A DNA stretch of 64,000 bases, taken from assembly GCA_963814985.1 (NCBI GenBank), contig CAWFFV010000029.1:248001-312000 (forward strand). Direction: 5' to 3'. Of this stretch, positions 59,667-64,000 are shown piece by piece. The number at the start of each line of letters is the position of its first letter. The stretch's first letter is position 1. The DNA is from CAWFFV01 sp963814985 (GTDB lineage Bacteria > Chloroflexota > Ktedonobacteria > Ktedonobacterales > Ktedonobacteraceae). Under the pieces are notes generated by a model that was given only the letters and a program-made list of their open reading frames with translations, was not told the DNA's origin and did not search any database. The position numbers and the translations under genes were made by a program.

Positions 59667-59861
59667 GACTTTACTATAGCTCAATTTTTCAGGATATTAC
59701 CTCAAACAAGCAGAGAACATAATCTTTGAACTTTAGGAGCACGAAGAGGGAATAAGTACTTTCGGTACATGTACATTATATACACATGATTGATTCGTTG
59801 AATATAAAGGATACTTGTACAATAGTCCCAATTACACTAACTACATTGAGGTCGCAGGTGT

Positions 59862-61064
59862 ATGAATGAGCTGGCAGGCCAAAGCCTGGGTGGATATCAA
59901 CTGGAGGAAGAGATTGGGCGTGGTTCTATGGGGGTGGTCTATCGCGGCAAACAAATCGCTCTCGGACGTGAAGTTGCTATAAAAGTACTCCCTCAAACAT
60001 TAGCGCGAGATGCTTCCTACGTGGCACGTTTCATTCGTGAAGCACAAATCATTGCGGGACTTAACCACCCCAACATCGTCCAAATTTTTGATGCTGGGCA
60101 GCAGATAAAGCTGCTTTACTTTGTCATGGAATATGTACAGGGACCAACACTTGCGAGCCTTCTTCACCTGGATGGTATGATTCCTCAGTATCTGGCGGTT
60201 GAGTATGCCGCTCAGATCGCCGAGGCGCTTGATGCGGCCTATAAAGAGCGCCATGTTATCCACCGTGATATTAAGCCAGAAAATCTGATGCTGGATCGCT
60301 GGGGCAAGGTCAAAATCATGGATTTTGGCTTAGCTCGTGCTACAGGCCATCAAAAAATCACGGTCGCTAAGACACTTGTTGGCAGTATCTATTATGCTTC
60401 ACCAGAGCAAATATGGGGACAAACGCTGGATAATCGTAGTGATATTTATGCTCTTGGTGTTGTCCTCTATGAGATGGTCACCGGACAACGGCCATTTACA
60501 GGGCGTTCTATGCCTGAACTGACACAGGCTATTGTTAGAGACTTGCCACGTTCCCCAAGAGCACATAACTCAGATCTTTTGCCTGAATTGGAAAAAATCA
60601 TTTTGACCGCACTGAGCAAAGATCGCCATCAACGCTATGAGAACGCCGGTTTGATGGCAGAATATTTGCGAACTCTCAACTTGAAGCTACTTGGTTTACC
60701 CAGGCCAGGAACTCTTTCATCTGGACAACACTCTCACCTAAAGCGAGAGCGCGTGGTCATCCATCCACCCAAACGTCCGCAGGTACAACGACCACAGTAT
60801 ATTGATACAGAATTAGAGCCAGCACAACCACCCATAACAGGTGATCCAATTTCTCACTCACTACCTCTACCTGCAAGGCCACAGAATATTGAAGGTCGCA
60901 CTGGCCCGCAAGAGCCTGTTCATGGCTATCAACCTCTTCCTCTCTCTGACACGCTCTGCGACAAAGAGAAAACAGTTCCGTTGGAGTCCCTACAAAGGCC
61001 CCAGCCGCCTCGCTCTTTGTGGGGGCAGTTACAAAAATTGTTTCGCTCATCATCGCGTTCGTGA
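59862..61064 (+). CDS. Soluble Ser/Thr protein kinase
   Basis: 400 residues, no TM. Kinase domain (~1-265): GRGSMGVVYRG, VAIKVLP, VIHRDIKPENLML, IMDFGLA, VGSIYYASPEQ, DIYALGVVLYEMVTGQRPF. The C-terminal ~130 residues are basic and Pro-rich (HPPKRPQVQRPQ, SLPLPARPQ) and unordered, probably a docking tail. It follows the sigma gene on the same strand, separated by a terminator, so it has its own promoter. Confidence 0.88.
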   Translation: MNELAGQSLGGYQLEEEIGRGSMGVVYRGKQIALGREVAIKVLPQTLARDASYVARFIREAQIIAGLNHPNIVQIFDAGQQIKLLYFVMEYVQGPTLASLLHLDGMIPQYLAVEYAAQIAEALDAAYKERHVIHRDIKPENLMLDRWGKVKIMDFGLARATGHQKITVAKTLVGSIYYASPEQIWGQTLDNRSDIYALGVVLYEMVTGQRPFTGRSMPELTQAIVRDLPRSPRAHNSDLLPELEKIILTALSKDRHQRYENAGLMAEYLRTLNLKLLGLPRPGTLSSGQHSHLKRERVVIHPPKRPQVQRPQYIDTELEPAQPPITGDPISHSLPLPARPQNIEGRTGPQEPVHGYQPLPLSDTLCDKEKTVPLESLQRPQPPRSLWGQLQKLFRSSSRS

Positions 61065-61179
61065 ACACAACTACAGCGATATATCCAAAAAACAAAAAAT
61101 TTGGTAAAGGAAGCAAAAAGTTGTATAGTTCTTCGTGGGCCACTATACTTATGAAAGAGAGTAGCCTCTAAGGAGTTTT

Positions 61180-61906
61180 ATGAGTTCATCACAACTAAGT
61201 ATTGGTATTGCATTTATAGCAGGGTTGGCCTCCTTCCTCTCGCCATGTGTACTGCCACTCGTTCCTATCTACCTGGCACAATTGGTAGGACAGAGCGTCT
61301 ATCAGTCTACAGGAAAGAAGAGAGAGATTTCTACGCGTTTGATTACATTTCTCCATGCTGCAACGTTTGTATGCGGATTTACGCTAGCCTTCGTGGCACT
61401 TGGTGCAAGTGCCAGCACACTGGGCAGTTTTTTGCGTATCCATCAGGTTCTATTACGGCAGATTGGAGGAGTGCTGCTGGTGATGATTGGGCTGCACCTG
61501 GCAAGTATCCTCAAGTTGCCATTTCTCTATGTGCAGAAACGTTTTGAATTTCATCCTGCTCGTCCCAGTTATGCCGCCTCATTACTGGTTGGCATTATTT
61601 TCGCAATTGCCTGGACCCCCTGTGTTGGTCCCATCCTCGGCTCGAATTCTTGTGATAGCGGCCAGCGCAGCAACATTGAGAACGGGGGTTCTGCTGTTAC
61701 TGGCTTATTCACTTGGACTGGGAGTTCCATTTCTCCTGCTTGGCCTGGGTCTCGATCGGTTTAGCCGTCTCTTGAAAAAATTGAAGCCACACTTGAACAA
61801 AATTGAAATTGCCACCGGAGTCATGATGATCGTAGTAGGAGTCATGATCTTCTTTAATCTGCTCTCCTACCTCAATTCGTACTTCAACCTGGGCATAACT
61901 ATCTAA
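61180..61906 (+). CDS. ccdA: CcdA/DsbD-type thiol-disulfide transporter, one frame shift
   Basis: Six TM protein: AFIAGLASFLSPCVLPLVP carries the first redox Cys with the SPCVLP motif, and IAWTPCVGPILG the second (TPCxGP). After GPILG the frame breaks near 61640-61650 and continues with ILVIAASAATLRTGVLLLLAYSLGLGVPFLLLG and ends NSYFNLGITI at 61906. One base indel explains it. Moves reducing equivalents across the membrane for cytochrome c or thiol-protein maturation. A DUF2085-like gene starts 16 bp downstream. Confidence 0.9.
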
Positions 61907-61921
61907 ACCGAAGGAGTTGTG

Positions 61922-62737
61922 ATGGGACAGAAGCATGGAGATCTTATAAAAGCATCTGCCACATTTTCCTGGATAGCAGGTATGCTCGCATTGCTCTATC
62001 TTGGATTGCTTGCTGTGCTCGTCTTTCTGCCAGGGGCACCACTGATCAACAGGATGAGCTGGCTCGATAGCGGTATATGTGCGCAATTGCCAACGCACTC
62101 TTTTTTTCCAGGAGGCGAGCAGCTACCCCTCTGTGCGCGAAACACAGGTATTTACCTGGGTTTTTTTGTAACACTCATCACTTTGTATGCTACAGGACGA
62201 GGACAAGCCCGGCGTTTCCCACCGTGGCCTATCATCGCTGTCCTTGTCTGTGGGGTCATCACCTTAGTAATTGATGGCTTCAATTCTCTGGCACTCGACC
62301 TTGGTCAGCCGCATCTCTATCAACCACATAACTTGATCCGATTAGCAACAGGGCTTGTTACAGGGCTAGCACTGGCATCGCTAGTTCTACCTGCACTCAA
62401 CCAACTGTTGTGGTGTACACACAACGAGCAGCGTAGCGTAGCATCCTGGCGTGCCCTACTCCTGTTGGTACCAGCGCTCATCGTTTGCTTTTTTGCAGTC
62501 GTCTCCCAAAGCATCTTTGTGCTTTATCCAATCGCACTCCTTAGCACAACAGGAGTTCTCACGGCTTTGAGTAGCGTCAACCTTATTGTCATTGTCGCAA
62601 TTAGCAAACGTGATGAAACCTTTGTACGTTACCGCGAATTGCTGCCTTTTTTTTGTATTGCCTTCATCTTAGCCACCGGGGAAATGCTCGTCCTGGCACA
62701 ACTCAAATTTACATTACTTCGTGCCCTTGGTCTCTAG
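61922..62737 (+). CDS. DUF2085-like polytopic membrane protein
   Basis: 271 residues with about seven TM helices. ICAQLPTHSFFPGGEQLPLCARNTGIYLGF resembles the DUF2085 hallmark (Cys-His...LPVCARCTGIY), though the second Cys of CARC reads as Asn here. Function unknown. ATG 61922 (AAGGAG 6 nt upstream) is preferred over GTG 61919. Likely an operon with ccdA. Confidence 0.75.
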   Translation: MGQKHGDLIKASATFSWIAGMLALLYLGLLAVLVFLPGAPLINRMSWLDSGICAQLPTHSFFPGGEQLPLCARNTGIYLGFFVTLITLYATGRGQARRFPPWPIIAVLVCGVITLVIDGFNSLALDLGQPHLYQPHNLIRLATGLVTGLALASLVLPALNQLLWCTHNEQRSVASWRALLLLVPALIVCFFAVVSQSIFVLYPIALLSTTGVLTALSSVNLIVIVAISKRDETFVRYRELLPFFCIAFILATGEMLVLAQLKFTLLRALGL

Positions 62738-62754
62738 AACACAATAGCTTCTAT

Positions 62755-63057
62755 CTATCCATGCTCTTCAAGGTCGGCTCTGATCTCCATCAATAATTCT
62801 GGATCGATATCAACTTGTTGGCCAAGAGGTAGATGAGCCAGATGCATCACAGCCTCTCGTAGATGGGTGGGTGCATGCATAATAGTACAACGCTCATGGA
62901 TCAGTCGTTTGATATGCAAATCAAACTGAAAACGACATTCGCAACGTGGGCAGTCCACAAGATGTTGTTGTACAATAGCAACTTCTTCAGTGCTGAGTTC
63001 TCGATCAATATAAAGATGAAGACGAGCCACTGCCTCGACACAGTTTAAACAATCCAT
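62755..63057 (-). CDS. ZAS anti-sigma factor (RsrA-like)
   Basis: 100 residues. The zinc anti-sigma motif HxxxCxxC is present (H32, C36, C39: QQHLVDCPRCECRF) plus an early CLNC pair (C3, C6). RsrA-type proteins release their sigma when the zinc thiols are oxidised. It is divergent from, and 155 bp from, the ECF sigma gene, so the two are taken as a pair. GGAGAAGG lies ~3 nt before the ATG. Confidence 0.83.
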   Translation of the reverse strand: MDCLNCVEAVARLHLYIDRELSTEEVAIVQQHLVDCPRCECRFQFDLHIKRLIHERCTIMHAPTHLREAVMHLAHLPLGQQVDIDPELLMEIRADLEEHG

Positions 63058-63154
63058 AAAGCCTTCTCCTACATTAGCTCGCCACTATATCTGTTCATTC
63101 TAACATAATCAGAAGGGACTTTCATTCCCTAAGCCAGTGAGATATACTGAGGAT

Positions 63155-63171
63155 ACTTTCGTATCGAAAGT
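63155..63171. promoter_or_regulatory. Palindrome in the sigma/anti-sigma intergenic region
   Basis: ACTTTCG-tat-CGAAAGT is a 17-bp dyad 40 bp before the ECF sigma start. It could be an operator or an RNA hairpin; the SigR-type GGAAT-GTT promoter was not clearly seen. Confidence 0.4.
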
Positions 63172-63211
63172 GTTAGGTACCCAGGTGGGTATCTTGCTAG
63201 AGGAGAGCTTG

Positions 63212-63880
63212 ATGTCGGAACAGTCACAATTTGAAGATGTACCCGTCGCGTCATCCATGTCGGAACAGTCACTACCTGAAAATTCGTTGCCATCATCGTC
63301 AACGAATGTCGTTCCTGTGGAGGATTTTGAAGCGGGCGTGCTTGCACAACTGGATAGTCTTTATCGCACTGCCCTGCGTATGACCAATAATCCACAAGAG
63401 GCAGAAGACCTGGTACAGGAGACAATGCTCAAAGCATTTCGTTTCTCTCACACCTACCAACCAGGCACAAACTTGCGGGCATGGCTCTTCCGTATTTTGA
63501 ATACATCGGCAATCAACCGCTATCGGAAGCTGGCGACGCATCCTACGCCAGCGTCCTTACCAGAAGGTGAAGAATTTTATCTCTACAACCAGATTAGAGA
63601 TTTAAGTGGTCAAGAACTGAGCCAGGGGGCCGAAGAAGAGGTATTAAGTCAATATCTGGATGAGGATGTGTATAACGCATTGAATAGCCTCCCTCCCAAT
63701 TTTCGCATGGCTGTCATCCTGGCAGATATCGAGGGACTCTCCTACAAAGAGATTGCGGAGGCGTTACAAATTCCCATTGGGACTGTTATGAGCCGTATCT
63801 CACGTGCTAGACGGCAATTGCAGCAATCTTTATGGCAGTATGCCAGGGATCGAGGTTATGTGACAACTCCCTACAGCTAA
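63212..63880 (+). CDS. ECF sigma factor (SigR/SigH-like)
   Basis: 222 residues from ATG 63212 (GAGGAG ~7 nt upstream); the frame is open further up but without a site. Region 2: LYRTALRMTNNPQEAEDLVQETMLKAFR and GTNLRAWLFRILNTSAINRYRK. Region 4: LPPNFRMAVILADIEGLSYKEIAEALQIPIGTVMSRISRAR. The wording of region 2.1-2.2 is close to SigR (oxidative/disulfide stress). With the divergent RsrA-like gene and CcdA upstream it suggests a thiol-redox control point. Confidence 0.87.
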   Translation: MSEQSQFEDVPVASSMSEQSLPENSLPSSSTNVVPVEDFEAGVLAQLDSLYRTALRMTNNPQEAEDLVQETMLKAFRFSHTYQPGTNLRAWLFRILNTSAINRYRKLATHPTPASLPEGEEFYLYNQIRDLSGQELSQGAEEEVLSQYLDEDVYNALNSLPPNFRMAVILADIEGLSYKEIAEALQIPIGTVMSRISRARRQLQQSLWQYARDRGYVTTPYS

Positions 63881-64000
63881 GGCTATTTATTCCCCGGACC
63901 GAAACCACGGAATCTTTAGACGAGGTATGGTAAAGATGAAAGTGTCCTGATAACCTCGAAACAAATAGAGAGAAAACACATTCTACAGAGGTTTTGCGCT

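Overview
This window looks like chromosome of a soil-type, multicellular Chloroflexota bacterium, most likely class Ktedonobacteria. That is an inference from gene content: six eukaryote-like Ser/Thr kinase loci (one decayed), large membrane-anchored ectodomain proteins of the baseplate-J-like kind found in Chloroflexi, zinc-ribbon/proline-rich/single-TM proteins, a caspase-TPR protein, a RsrA/SigR-like pair, and moderate GC. No rRNA, tRNA, CRISPR array or prophage was recognised.

Layout. 0-9.6 kb: caspase-like TPR membrane protein, ABC-F ATPase, an orotate phosphoribosyltransferase-like gene behind a long leader, an NfeD/SPFH membrane pair, a MarR regulator and a broken lactonase-like metallo-hydrolase, and a small membrane protein. 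9.6-15.7 kb: peroxiredoxin, GT87-like membrane glycosyltransferase, nitrilase-family amidohydrolase coupled to an NAD-dependent epimerase, aldehyde dehydrogenase. 15.9-19.1 kb: an RNA-repair operon (archease, Rnl5/DRB0094-type RNA ligase, RtcB). 19.3-23 kb: PP1-like phosphatase, cystathionine beta-synthase, an internally deleted TnpB element, and a single-domain beta/gamma-crystallin. 23-34 kb: a surface-signalling locus of kinases and ectodomain proteins, including a duplicated and decaying kinase-ectodomain gene, plus a lipoprotein propeller. 34-38.7 kb: KdpD/KdpE-like two-component pair convergent with a cation or amino-acid permease. 39-45 kb: MoxR-vWA pair, rsmG, purA. 45-52.5 kb: membrane spermidine-synthase-like protein, two zinc-ribbon membrane proteins, a JAMM protease, a HAD phosphatase, and an ATP-grasp ligase with a small partner. 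52.6-64 kb: CheB-CheR-PAS-kinase fusion, HNH nuclease, two more Ser/Thr kinases, an SigA-like sigma factor, CcdA, a DUF2085-like membrane protein, and a divergent anti-sigma/ECF sigma pair.

Two window-wide patterns stand out. First, a family of intergenic repeats recurs five times (near 7.5, 15.8, 36.5, 42.65 and 43.5 kb). Each carries a hairpin with a 15-41 bp stem; the two arms stay complementary although stem sequences differ between copies. Several copies share a flanking core containing GCTGAGGAATC. Second, at least ten otherwise well-conserved genes are split by one- or two-base frame shifts, and two others by a single in-frame stop. Either the consensus contains indel errors or many of these genes are really decaying. 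For such genes I give the span of the reconstructed gene and state where the frame breaks.
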